The notes beneath the pieces were generated by a model, which saw nothing but the letters and a program-made list of their open reading frames with translations, was not told the origin of the DNA and did no database searches. DNA of 64,000 nucleotides, from contig JADLGW010000051.1 of NCBI GenBank assembly GCA_020849105.1, positions 1 through 64,000 on the forward strand, in the 5' to 3' direction. Made by a program: the position numbers and the translations under genes. The DNA is from Phycisphaerales bacterium. GTDB lineage: Bacteria > Planctomycetota > Phycisphaerae > Phycisphaerales > UBA1924. Shown here piece by piece: positions 8,074 through 18,252 of this stretch (the stretch's first letter is position 1; the number at the start of each line of letters is the position of its first letter).

Positions 8074-9785
8074 TCAACCTCCTGGTCGGTGCTCAACTCC
8101 GCCTGCCGGAGCACGAGTTGGGTCGCATCCTCCGAGAGGTCTGGCGGATAACCGTATTTCGCCAGCATGCGGCGCACGTTCCGCCGGAGCGTCGCCCGCA
8201 CCGACTCCCGCTGCGTCCAGTCAAGCTTGGGCATCTTCTTGACCATCTCCGCCAGTTCCCGCGCCATCAGCCGCAGCGTGTCCGACTTCATGACCGCCTT
8301 AGCCGACCCGTTCTCGGCGAGGGCGTCGTAGAACGCGGTTTCTTCATCGCTCAGCCCCAGTGCTTGGCCGTGCCGCTGCGCATCGCGCAGGTGCTTGGCC
8401 AGATCGATCAGCCGGGAGATCATCTCGGCGGTGGTGATGGCCTTGTTCGTATACCGCAGCATCGCGTCTTCGAGCGCCTCGCGGAACTTCTTGCTCTGCA
8501 CCAGATTGGACCGCTCGGTGACGCGGATCTGGTCGGTGAGGAGCTTCCTGAGCGTCTCAAGGGCCAGGTTCTTCTGCTCGAGCGCCGCCACCCGGGAAAG
8601 GAACTCGTCGGAGAGAATGTCCAGGCGAGCCTCGTCAAGCCCGGCGGCCGCGAAAAGGTCGATGACCTGATCCGCGTCCACCGCCCCGCCGATCACCTGT
8701 CTGACCGCGGCATCAATGTCCCCGCGCCGACCAGCGCTCCCACCCCGCACATCATCTGCCAGCCGCTTGCGGATCATCGCAACGATGCGCTGGAAGAAAG
8801 CCAGATGCTCGACCACATCCTCTGTCTCCGGCCGCGGCACGGCGAGCGCGAAGGCCGACGACAGTTCCTTCACCAGCGTTCGGAACCGCTTCCACCCGTC
8901 CTGCTGCCCGAACACATGATCGATGGCTCGCAAGTAGACCGGCAACGCGCCCTGCGGCGCGGTCGCCAGCGCCGCGGCATAGTCACACCCGTGGAAGAAC
9001 GACTTGAGCTTCTCGAACGCTGTCAGCATCGCCGGCACGGCCTCGTCCTGCACCTGACGCACCGCCTCCCCCGTGCCGCCCGCCTGCGTATACGTCGCGA
9101 GCGCGTCGGCAATCTGGTCGGCGAGGCCCAAAAGGTCCACGATCAGCCCGCCCGGCTTCTCGCCGTAGACGCGGTTGACCCTGGCGATCGCCTGCATGAG
9201 GTTGTGCCCGGCCAGCGGCTTGTCGAGGTACATGGTGTGCGCCGGCGGACAGTCGAAGCCCGTCAGCCACATGTCGCACACGATCACCAGACGCAGGTCG
9301 TCCGACGGGTCCTTGAACCGCTCGGCCAGACGCTTGCGTGCCGCCTTTGTGCGCATGTGCTGCCGCAGCGGCTCGGGGTCATCCGCGGTGCCCGTCACGA
9401 CCACCTTCATCGCGCCCCGTTCATCGTCGGCGTCGTGCCAAGCGGGCCGCAGGGCCTTGATTGCCTCATACAGCCGCGCGGCGATGTCGCGACTCATGGT
9501 CACGACCATCGCCTTGCCTTCCATCGCTGAGCGCCGCTTCTCCCAGTGCTCGACGATGAACGTCGCCAGCCGGTCCACCCGCTCCGGCGCACCGACCAGC
9601 GCCTCCAGCGGCACACGAATCGGGTCCTCGATCTGGACGCCTCGCTTGTCCGCGGCGACAGCCCGATCAATTTCCGCCTCAGCTGCTGCTGCGCCCTGCT
9701 CATCGACCGTGAGTTTCACGATCCGCGATTCGTAGTACAGCGGCTTGGTCGCTCCATCCTCGACCGCTTGGCGGATGGGTGCGCC
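8070..9785 (-). pseudogene. C-terminal half of type I restriction enzyme HsdR
   Basis: About 570 codons resemble the second half of HsdR from the AVEDGATKPLYYESR stretch on. They include the second RecA-like domain (VCDMWLTGFDCPPAHTMYLD and MQAIARVNRVYG, helicase motifs V-VI) and the C-terminal helical region. The N-terminal nuclease domain and helicase motifs I-III are absent. At about 9780 the sequence changes abruptly into an unrelated ATPase gene in another frame. HsdR proteins are normally ~1000 aa, and no hsdM or hsdS is present, so the fragment cannot form a restriction enzyme. Confidence 0.85.
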
Positions 9786-10408
9786 GGGCGCGTCAGCGTG
9801 CGGGCCACCTGCTCGCACTGTTCATTGGGCAGTTCCGGATTGAGCCGATGCACCGCCGTGATCAGGCGGTTGGTCAGCACCAAATGCGACGCACTCGCTC
9901 GCTCGCCCGCGTCGTCGATCGCCTTCGACCGGTCGAAGGCGACCGACAGATGCCCGCTGAACAAAAGGGGGCACTCAGACCAGGTCAGCACCGATCGAAA
10001 GCCGAGGCCCTTGCAACCGATGTACTTGTTCCGGTCGAGCTGCTTAGGGCTGCAGTCGCTGATGACCAGGGATTCCAGACCCCCTGCGGAGAAGGCGGAC
10101 CCCGAGTTGGCGACAATCACGCAGTCGTCGAGTAGTTCGACCAGGAGGCGTCCCCCGGTGGAGTGCTCTGCGGCGTCGTCGGCATTCTGGAGAAGTTCGA
10201 GCAGCTGGCGCCCGCGATAGCCCTCGATGGCGGCGAGCTCCCTGTTCGCATGGCCCACGAGCTCCTTTGGCTGGCGGGCGTAGAGCTCAAGTTGGTCGGA
10301 GGCCAGCTTCGCCACCACTCCCTGTGCGGCCTCGACCGACGCGAAGTCGCGCGCCGAATCAGGTGCCGACGGCGGGGTGATCCCTGTCGCGGTGGCCTGT
10401 TGCGTCAC
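9716..10408 (-). pseudogene. N-terminal fragment of sacsin-like GHKL ATPase
   Basis: Starts at GTG 10408 with GAGGAG upstream. It carries a GHKL ATP-binding fold: N-box LLELLQNADDA, then VIVANSGSAF, and the G2-like KYIGCKGLGFRSVL, as in the sacsin N-terminal/HSP90-like ATPases of large defence proteins. Similarity stops at about VARTLTR (near 9787), where HsdR sequence begins; the frame then runs out of frame over hsdR to 9716. Only ~205 residues of what is usually a protein of over 1000 aa remain, so this is a 3'-deleted gene. Confidence 0.75.
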
Positions 10409-10715
10409 TCCGGAACTCCTCAAGCGGTGGCCGGCCGATGCGTCCGGCAGTGATCGGCCCGGCTGTCGGCGGTCATTGTCCCGTCGTCCGTCGTCCCCGA
10501 GTTACCACATTACGGTAGCCGAAAAAAATCTCGCGACCGCGAGCGGGCTTCTGATCGCGGGAAGGCCGCAGTTGTTGTAGTCCAGCGTGGTAACCCGAGT
10601 TACCGAGTTACGCTCGCAAAACAGCGTGGATTCTTCCCGCGTCGCATGCAGCCCCACACCGGGCCAAGCGAGCGAGGAGTTCCCCGTGATCCAGCAAGAC
10701 TCAATCGGAAAGGCA
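10409..10715. promoter_or_regulatory. Divergent intergenic region with CGAGTTAC repeats
   Basis: No coding signal. Three copies of CGAGTTAC lie at 10498-10505, 10596-10603 and 10604-10611, the latter two in direct tandem. An inverted GGTAAC at 10589-10594 forms a 6-bp hairpin with the middle copy. The region separates a minus-strand ATPase remnant from the plus-strand Sak4/DUF669 genes and is a plausible operator for one or both. Confidence 0.45.
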
Positions 10716-11564
10716 ATGGACAGGAGCGATGAGGCGCATGCTGCGGAGGAGCATATCACGCTTTCGCAGGCGGCGAAACTCGCCCCGGGGCGGCCTTCGC
10801 CGAACTGCGTGTGGCGGTGGTGCCGCGAGGGCGTGAAGGCGGCCTCTGGCCAGCGCGTGCGGCTCATCCCTACCGAGGACGGGCTCGGGGACATCGAGTG
10901 CGAGTCGTTCCCGGTGGCTCACTCGCTGGGCGACGTCATGGCGGCGTTGGAGTCGCTGTACTCCGGCGAGCACGGGTACAGGACCGTCGTCATTGACTCG
11001 CTGGATTGGCTGGAGCGGCTGATCTGGAGCGAGGTCTGCGAGGACGAGCAGGCGCCGAGCATCGAGAAGATCGGGTACGCCAAGGGGTACGCCTTTGCCA
11101 TCGAGAAGTGGCGGACGGTGCTCGGCGCGCTCGACGCCCTCCGCAGCGATCGCGGCATGACGGTGATCGTCATCGCCCACGCCAAGATCGAGAAGTTCGA
11201 GAACCCCGAGACGGTGCCGTACGACCGCTACTCGCCCCGGCTGCACAAGCTCGCCTCGGCGCTAGTGCAGGAGTGGACCGACGAGGTGCTCTTCGCCACC
11301 TACAAGGTGCTCACCGTCAAGGTGGACGAGACCTTCAACAAGGCCAAGCACAACGGCATCGGTACCGGTGAGCGGATTATCCGCACCGTCGAGCGCCCGG
11401 CGCACGTCGCCAAGAACCGGCTGAACCTCCCCGAGGAACTGCCGCTCGACTACCGCGTCTTCGCGGAGCACGTCGCCGCCTCGCGCGGCGAGTCCGCCCC
11501 CACTGCACCCATCACCCAGAACACCGACGCCGCGCCCAGCGAGGGCGCGGCCGCAACCAACTGA
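10716..11564 (+). pseudogene. In-frame fusion of DUF1580 start with Sak4-like ATPase lacking Walker A
   Basis: The first ~48 residues resemble planctomycete DUF1580 HTH proteins (ITLSQAAKLAPGRPSPNCVW). From LIPTEDGLGDIECESFPVA on, the protein is a phage-type RecA-like ATPase (AAA_24/Sak4 recombination family) with a Walker B-like YRTVVIDSLDWLE and VIVIAHAKIEKFENPE. The segment with the P-loop, which should precede PTEDGLGD, is missing, so ATP binding is probably lost. The frame is open for 282 codons, so a product may be made. It is followed 14 bp later by DUF669, the usual partner. Confidence 0.75.
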
Positions 11565-11578
11565 AAGGACTCTGACCA

Positions 11579-12055
11579 ATGGCGAACCTGAACAACTTCG
11601 ATGCGAACAACGTGGACCCCTCCGTCGCCCTCGACCCGATCCCCGCGGGCAAGTACATCGCCGTCGTCACCGAGACGGAGATGAAGCCGACAAAGGCCGG
11701 CGGCGGGAAGTACCTCCAGCTCACGTTCCAGATCATCGACGGCGAGTACAAGGGCCGCCTCGTCTGGGCGCGGCTCAACCTGGAGAACAAGAGCGAGATG
11801 ACGGTCAAGATCGCGCGGGGGGAGCTCTCCGCGATCTGCCGTGCGGTCGGCGTCATGGCCCCGAAGGACTCGATCGAGTTGCACGGCGTGCCGCTGGAGA
11901 TCAATGTCGGACTGAAGAAGCGCGACGACAATGGCGAGTTCACCAACGTCATCAAGGGGTACGCCAAGAAGGGCGGGAACGGCGGAGGCGGCGCTGCCGG
12001 CGCTCGCGTTCCTGCTGGCGTTGGCCCGGGAAGCACTCCGCCCTGGAAGCGGTGA
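11579..12055 (+). CDS. DUF669 family phage-type protein
   Basis: 158 aa. It opens ANLNNFDANNVDPSVALDPIPAGKY and continues KYLQLTFQIIDGEYKGRLVW, hallmarks of DUF669, found in phage recombination modules beside Sak4-type ATPases and thought to bind single-stranded DNA. The Gly-rich C-terminal tail ends TPPWKR. GAAAGGA lies about 8 nt upstream of ATG. The gene appears intact. Confidence 0.8.
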   Translation: MANLNNFDANNVDPSVALDPIPAGKYIAVVTETEMKPTKAGGGKYLQLTFQIIDGEYKGRLVWARLNLENKSEMTVKIARGELSAICRAVGVMAPKDSIELHGVPLEINVGLKKRDDNGEFTNVIKGYAKKGGNGGGGAAGARVPAGVGPGSTPPWKR

Positions 12056-12066
12056 CACAAGGGTGG

Positions 12067-12146
12067 GGCATGGCTTGGCCGGGCAGGGCTCGGCAAGACG
12101 AGGCTCGGCTCGGCAGGGCGTGGCAGGACCCGGCATGGTTTGGCAT
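12067..12146 (+). repeat. Phased pentamer repeat (GGCNN)16
   Basis: Sixteen consecutive 5-bp units, of which 13 begin GGC (the others are GACGA, GACCC and GGTTT). The last two positions vary freely (AT, TT, CG, AG, TC, AA, GT). It occupies most of the gap between the DUF669 gene and the next gene and ends 50 bp before that start codon. Confidence 0.75.
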
Positions 12147-12195
12147 GGACCCCGCCCGGGGCTTCACCGCCCGGGGCGGAATTGACAAGGAGATC

Positions 12196-12759
12196 ATGGT
12201 GAGCACAGCAACGGCAATCGGGCCGGTCAGCAACGGCGGCAAGAGCACGATCGACGCGAGCATCCCGTACCGCGTGGAGTTCACGATCCAGGGCGATGCC
12301 GACCTCCTGTTCCACCGCTGGAACTGCGAGGCTGTCGAAGCCAAGGCCCGCTCGGCCAAGGGGTCGGCAGCCAAGAAGTCCGACGACGTCGAGTCCTACG
12401 TCTACCGCGACGATGAGGGCACGCTCTGCCTCCCCGGCGAGTATGTGCGTCAGGCGGTGATCGCGGCGGCGAAGTTCCGTCAGGACCCGCGTTCGCCGCG
12501 CAAGAGCGCGCAGGACCTGGTGAAGGCGGCTGTGGTGAGCCTGACGCCACTGGCGGGCCTCGGAACGGGGTCCTGGGACTACGAGCACAAGTGTCGCGTA
12601 CAGATCCAGCGCAACGGCATTACGCGCGTACGCCCGGCGATGAAGGCGGGTTGGGCCGCCACGTTCACGTTCATGGTCAACCTCCCGGAGTACGTCGCGC
12701 CCGAGATGATGCAGCGCAGCGACGCGAGAACGATCGACGCATCGCTGCCGGCACCATGA
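12196..12759 (+). pseudogene. 3'-truncated phage-module protein of unknown function
   Basis: The start at 12196 has AAGGAG 6 nt upstream. The ~175 residues that look genuine (YRVEFTIQGDADLLFHRW and YVRQAVIAAAKF) form a conserved-looking beta/alpha protein seen next to Sak4/DUF669 genes; I do not know its function. After NLPEYVAPEMM (about 12714) the sequence turns into the DUF1156 gene in another frame, so the natural C-terminus is missing and the last ~14 residues are out-of-frame sequence. Confidence 0.6.
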
Positions 12760-14772
12760 CTCGCGCTGGTGTCACGTGTCCTTGTTGTGGTTTGCCGACC
12801 ACGACAATGGAGGACATCCGGCTTGAGGGACGAGCCGGTCGGCTCGGTCAACAGCTGACCGCTGTGATGTACGAGGGAGTAGAGTCCCGAGAGTATCGGA
12901 TGGCGACGCGTCATGAACTTGATCTACCGGAGGCCATCTCTGGTGAGCTCGATGCAGTGTTTGGGCGATCCCGCACGGCCGAGTTCGAGAGCCGCTGAAA
13001 CCGACCAGCAGCAGGTCAATTTCATGCGACCTGTACGGCATCGACACGTTCGGCAAGGTCTTCACAAGTCGCCAGCAACTATCGCTAGGGATATTTGTGC
13101 GAACAACACGAGAACTCTGCAGCACTGCGGGCTCGGACGATTGGGCAGAGGCCGTCTACCGGCTGCTTTCGTTGAATGTCGATCGTGTTGCTGATCGTTC
13201 GAGTACATTCTGCCGTCCAGATCCGACCCCTACGCAAAGTGGCGTGATCAACACGTTCTCCAGATTCGCACTTCCCATCACGTGGGATTATATCGAGGGC
13301 GTACCGATCTCCGATTCCAGCGGCGGTTACATCCACAGTCTTGAATGGATTGCGAAGGTTCTCGAACACTTGGAGAGGTCAATTCCCCGCCAGGGACCCG
13401 CATGCGTACTTCGCGGTTCTGCCACGCTGTCGGTGGCGGGCGAGGGATACGACCTGATTCTCACTGACCCGCCCTACTACGAGGCGATCTCGTATGCGGA
13501 CTTGTCTGACTTCTTCTATGTGTGGCAGCGGCGCTTGCACGATGACCTGACGGAATTCGAGAAGGAGTTGACCGACAAGGACGGGGAAGCAGTGCAGCAT
13601 GTTCGTAGTGACAAGCGGCGATCAGAGGAAAAGAAAAAGTACGAGGACCGCATGGCAGAAGCGTTTGCTGCTGCGCATGCTTCACTCAAGGCAAGTGGCC
13701 GGTTCTGCGTCGTGTTCGCGCACAAGCAGCCGGATGCCTGGGAAACGCTCGTGGCGGCGATGATCAGGGCGGGGTTCGTCGTTGTCTCGTCTTGGCCCAT
13801 CCAGACGGAAATGGGTAACCGTGGTCGCGCCATCAGCTCCGCAGCCCTGGCCTCTTCAGTGTGGTTGGTCTGTCGAAAGCGAGCCGCGAATGCACGACCG
13901 GGCTGGGACAACCGTGTTTTGGAGGAAATGCGCCAGAACATCGCCATCCAACTCCGCGAGTTCTGGGATGCTGGGATTAAGGGACCAGACCTCATCTGGT
14001 CGGCGATTGGGCCGGCTCTGGAGGCGTACAGCAAACACCCCGTCGTTCGCAAGGCCAACGAGCCCCACGCGACGATGAGCGTGGGCGAGTTCCTGACTCG
14101 AGTGCGCCGCATGGTGGTGGACTACGTCGTAGGCCAAGTGCTGACCGGCGAGAAGGGGTCGGACCTGGCCGCTGCCGACCGACTCGACGAGGTCACCGCC
14201 TACTACCTGCTCCATCGTCGCTACTTTGGCCTCGAAGACGCGCCCGTCGGCGCGTGCATCCTCTACGCCACTGCGTGCGGCCTATCTGACACGGACCTCG
14301 AACGGACGTGGACATCCTCTCCGGCGGAAAGGCACAAGCCGCGGACGAAGACCCGTTTGGGCTAGAAGACGAGAACGACGACGAGGACGCCGATGCTGAC
14401 CCCGACGCAGATGAAGATGGGCGTGGGGGCAGCAAGGTCAAGCTCAAGGCCTGGAACCAGCGCAAAGGTCGGAGCTTGGGCTTAGAGGCACCCGAGGGCA
14501 AGGCCGTCCCGCTGATCGACCGCATCCATCGCCTTATGAATCTCTGGAAGAGCGGCGACCTGCACAAGGTGGACGAATACATCGATGAGCACAGCCTCCG
14601 CCGCAACGAACTGTTCAAGCGCGTGGTGCAGTCGCTGATCGAGCTCTCAGCCCCAACTGGGGGGGGCGGCGAGCGCTCGCTGCTGGAGAGCATCAGCAAC
14701 CACATCGGCGCGAAGGGGGCGGTCCGCGACCGCGGCGCAGCGCTCTTCATAACCACACCCGCCAACGACTGA
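12720..14772 (+). pseudogene. DUF1156 DNA methyltransferase remnant (5'-deleted, two frameshifts)
   Basis: Three consecutive frames encode one DUF1156 adenine-specific methyltransferase. Frame 1 (to 12998) has the zinc-ribbon-like VTCPCCGLPTTTMEDIR. Frame 2 (about 12968-14365) has YGIDTFGKVFTSRQQ and the catalytic motif IV LTDPPYYEAISYADL. Frame 3 (from about 14310) has GGSKVKLKAWNQRKGRSLG and the C-terminus. Each switch fits loss of one base, near 12967 (GGGCGATCC) and 14309 (TGGACATCC). The N-terminal methyltransferase motif I and DUF1156 domain proper are missing, and the upstream end joins a phage gene. Such genes occur with DUF499 ATPases in anti-phage loci, as here. Confidence 0.8.
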
Positions 14773-14828
14773 TCGATCGAACCCACCCGCCGGCAAGACC
14801 TGGCCCGCTCGACCCGAGGTACGACAAA

Positions 14829-16110
14829 ATGGCAAAGCAACCCTGGAAAGCCTGGCACGAGGTGGTCAAGCTGCGAGACGACCTCCGGTCGGGCGAGCTG
14901 CCCCTGCACATGTTCGCCGCGGACCTCTACGAGGTCATGATGCAGAACGGCAAGCGGCCGATCTATGAAAAGCCGGAAGAGTTCTTCGCCCTCACCTTCC
15001 CAACGCACAACCTGCGGAACCTAGTGAAGGATGTGGTGCTGCGGCTGGCAGGCAAGAACGACAAGGCGGTCCGCCAGCTCGAACTCACCTACGGTGGCGG
15101 CAAGACGCACACGCTGATCACGATGCGGCACCTGGTTTACGACCCGGCCAACCTGCCGGACCTGCCGGCAGTGCGGGAGTTCACGGAGACCATCGGCCAG
15201 GAGCCGCCGCAGGCGCGGGTCGCAGCCCTGTGCTTCGACAAGATCGACGTTGAGACGGGGTGTGATGTCCGCTCCCCCGATGGTTCGGTCCGCCGTCTGC
15301 GGCAGCCGTGGAGCATCCTGGCCTACCAGATCGGCGGCGATGAGGGTCTGAAGCTGCTCAATGCCAAGGGCGAGGCCGGAGCAGCTACTGGCTCGACGAC
15401 AACAACATCCCCGAGAAGGACGGCCAGTTGCCCGCGGAGTGGAGGCTCGGCAATCGGCCGAACCTCACGCAGATGCAGTCCACGGCGGCGGAGCAGATCT
15501 CGGCTGACATCGTCAAGGCCAAACTGCTCGAGGAGATCGGCAAGACCAAGGCCCTGTCGTCCGGAGCGTCAGCGCTGGGCGTCCGTGTCCACACACTCCC
15601 AACGAAGCCCCGCGACATCGAGGACGACGGCCTGTTCCATTACGCCGTGCTGCCCCCGAGCTCCGCGTCGGATTCCGGCAAGCCCAGCGCAGAGGCCAAG
15701 CGTTTCCTCGATGAGACGACGGGCAGCGACAAGCCGCGTGTGTACCGCAACGCCGTTCTGCTCCTCGCTGCATCGCGTGAGGGCCTCGACGTGGCCCACG
15801 CGCGGGTCCGCGACCAGCTCGCGTGGGAGCGAGTCCTCGATGATCTGACCCCAAAGAACGATGAGGATCGCAAGCAGAAGGGCTCGGTCGATGTAGCGCG
15901 CTTGCAGACGCTGAAGATCCACATCGACAAGGCGCGGGCACGCGTGCCAGAGGCGATCCGGCAGGCATACTGCATCGTCGTGACGGTGTCGGAGAAGGAC
16001 GAGGCCCAGGCGTTCAAGATCACCGTCACTGACGATCCGCACTTCGAGACGATCAAAGGTGATGCGCGTTCGCGCGTGCAGGACACCGCAATCACGGCGT
16101 CGCAGCGGCG
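14829..16110 (+). pseudogene. DUF499 ATPase remnant with internal deletion
   Basis: The N-terminal 185 residues are typical of DUF499 ATPases, including the P-loop LTYGGGKTHTL (about residues 92-102). After LLNAKGEA (about 15375) the frame is lost. The protein resumes in the next frame as WLDDNNIPEKDGQLPAEWR, then IPEKDG..., PSSASDSGK and VRDQLAWERVLDDL, and ends at about FKITVTDDPHFETIKGDAR. Several hundred residues between Walker A and the C-terminal helical part are missing. A further join to unrelated sequence follows near 16090-16110. DUF499 and DUF1156 genes normally work together, so both halves of this system are dead. Confidence 0.8.
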
Positions 16111-16204
16111 CGCCGGCTGGCGGCGTCCGAGCATCCGGTCGTCCTCTCCGTTGGCGTCAAACCGGGGGAGATCTGGTCGATCGGGTAAGCGGCCCCAAAC
16201 GGCG

Positions 16205-16513
16205 GTGCTCGCGGAGCACGCCCACCTGGGGCCGAACGGAATCGCATTGGACCTGGCCAGCGCCTTCCCCACCGCAGCGGTGGTGGAGATCAAGGGAGAC
16301 GCCTGGATCACAGTGACGGCGGCGGCGAAACTGTTGCTCGACGACATCTCGGGGATCGACCTCGACAAGGCCAAGGCACGGGTGTCGAAGGCGGCGAACG
16401 AGGGGAAGTTCCGGACGAACGGCAAGAAGGGGGCTGCGCGGCGTATTGGCCGGGACTCGTTCAGTACCTGGCGGCTCGAGCAGCGCGCCAAGGACCTGGC
16501 GGCCTACAACTGA
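16205..16513 (+). CDS. Small protein or C-terminal fragment with HTH-like region
   Basis: Last frame before the right end. The in-frame GTG 16205 would give 102 aa: a hydrophobic start (NGIALDLASAFPTAAVVEI), then AWITVTAAAKLLLDDISGID and a basic end GRDSFSTWRLEQRAKDLAAYN, resembling a short DNA-binding domain. It is fused in frame to the DUF499 remnant upstream, so it may be only the tail of another deleted gene. No ribosome site is evident. Function unknown. Confidence 0.4.
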   Translation: MLAEHAHLGPNGIALDLASAFPTAAVVEIKGDAWITVTAAAKLLLDDISGIDLDKAKARVSKAANEGKFRTNGKKGAARRIGRDSFSTWRLEQRAKDLAAYN

Positions 16514-16649
16514 CGCCGCCCGGGTGCGCGGTGCGCACCGCGCTCCGCCCCGAAAACGGCCGCAAATCGCCCCAAGGGCCGCATCGCTTGCAATCGGGAA
16601 ACCCCGCCCGTATCGTGGTTTACGCGTTTCGGGCCCGGGCAAGGTTCCT

Positions 16650-17085
<436 letters not shown>

Positions 17086-17323
17086 CAGTTCGGGGAGCGC
17101 GGGTCAAACATCTGGCACTCCCATCCCCCCACCCACCCCGTGCGCCCCTCACCGCGCCATGCGTTCACTGGTTGCCGACGGGGAGCCATCCGTGACCCCG
17201 TCGCCGCCTCCGGCCGTTCGTAATGAACCCGGCGGAGCAAGGCCAGCGAGTGATCGAGGCGCACGGGGCCGGCAGGCTTGGCCGGCTTCGGCTGACGCCG
17301 CGTCGCGGCGGCGGGGCCGCGAA

Positions 17324-17719
17324 TCAGGGGGTTGCGGGTGTCAGCGAGACCTGGAGCAGGAACACGGCGCGGGCGCCGGCGCCGCCCCGGACGTCGTGCC
17401 GGACCCCCGGGGCCATCGCGAGCAACTGGCCCGACGCGAGCCGGCAGGGCTGGCCCGCGGCGGTGACGTCCACCTCGCCCTCCAGCGCCTGGATCGTGAC
17501 GATGCCGGCCGCGGCGTGCTCCGGCAGGCCGCCGCCGGGTTCGAGCACGAAGAGGGCGACGGTGCGGCCGCCGTGCTTGTACAGGGTCTTCTGCCGGTGT
17601 CCGTGGCGGTTGGCCGGCTGCTCGGCCTCCAGTGCCGCGGCCTCCGCGTGCAGGTCCAGCACCAGGTGGTCGGGCGCGAAGCGCTCGGCGGGCGCGGTGC
17701 GAAGCCGGTCGTCGCTCAT
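17324..17719 (-). CDS. Cupin-domain protein
   Basis: 131 aa single-domain cupin: a first motif around LEPGGGLPEHAAAGIVTIQ and a second around LASGQLLAMAPGVRHDVRG, with two of the usual histidines. Such small cupins bind metal or act as stress/redox accessory proteins; the substrate is unknown. Start ATG 17719 has AAAGGAG upstream and overlaps the stop of the hemerythrin gene (ATGA), so the two are cotranscribed. Confidence 0.8.
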   Translation of the reverse strand: MSDDRLRTAPAERFAPDHLVLDLHAEAAALEAEQPANRHGHRQKTLYKHGGRTVALFVLEPGGGLPEHAAAGIVTIQALEGEVDVTAAGQPCRLASGQLLAMAPGVRHDVRGGAGARAVFLLQVSLTPATP

Positions 17720-18234
17720 GTCCCGGTCTCCTTTGTGGCGGGTTTGCCGCCCGATACCTGCCGCGCCCGCGCACCGGGGCGCCGCCGCTCGATGATCGCG
17801 GCCTCGTGCTCCATGGCGTCGAGGGCGCCGGGGTGTTCGCGCTGCACGACCTCGAAGAACTCGCGTTCTTCCCAGCGGATGTGGTCGTTCAGGAGCGTCC
17901 CGAGCCGCCGCATGGTTGCTGGGTCGCCGGCGATGGCCGCGGGGTCGGCCTCGCACCGGGCGGCCAGGCCCCGCAGGACGTCGTGCTCGCCCAGGAGCCG
18001 CCGCCGCAGCGCCGGGCTGCCGGTCAACGGGAGCAGCAGGCGTTCCTCATCGTCGAAGTGCTCGCGGATTTCGGCGTTCCAGGCGTCCACGAATGCCGCG
18101 ACGGCGCGGGCGGCCCCGTCCTGCCCCGCGGCTCGCTGAAGGTTCCGGGCCTGGATCAGGCCGTTCATGTGCTCACGCGAGAGCGGGACCAGGGCGGCGT
18201 GGCGCTTCAGCGGAGGCGTCGGTTCCCCGTCCAT
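17716..18234 (-). CDS. Hemerythrin HHE domain protein
   Basis: 172 aa four-helix hemerythrin-like protein: H22 in LSREHMNGLIQ, the HFDDEERLLLPL helix, LGEHDVLRGLA and LLNDHIRWEEREFFEV carry the expected iron-ligand His and Glu residues. Family members bind di-iron and respond to oxygen or nitric oxide, or help repair Fe-S centres. That fits a place beside a respiratory Fe-S/molybdenum operon. It overlaps the cupin gene downstream. Confidence 0.85.
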   Translation of the reverse strand: MDGEPTPPLKRHAALVPLSREHMNGLIQARNLQRAAGQDGAARAVAAFVDAWNAEIREHFDDEERLLLPLTGSPALRRRLLGEHDVLRGLAARCEADPAAIAGDPATMRRLGTLLNDHIRWEEREFFEVVQREHPGALDAMEHEAAIIERRRPGARARQVSGGKPATKETGT

Positions 18235-18252
18235 CGGCTCATACTATTCACC

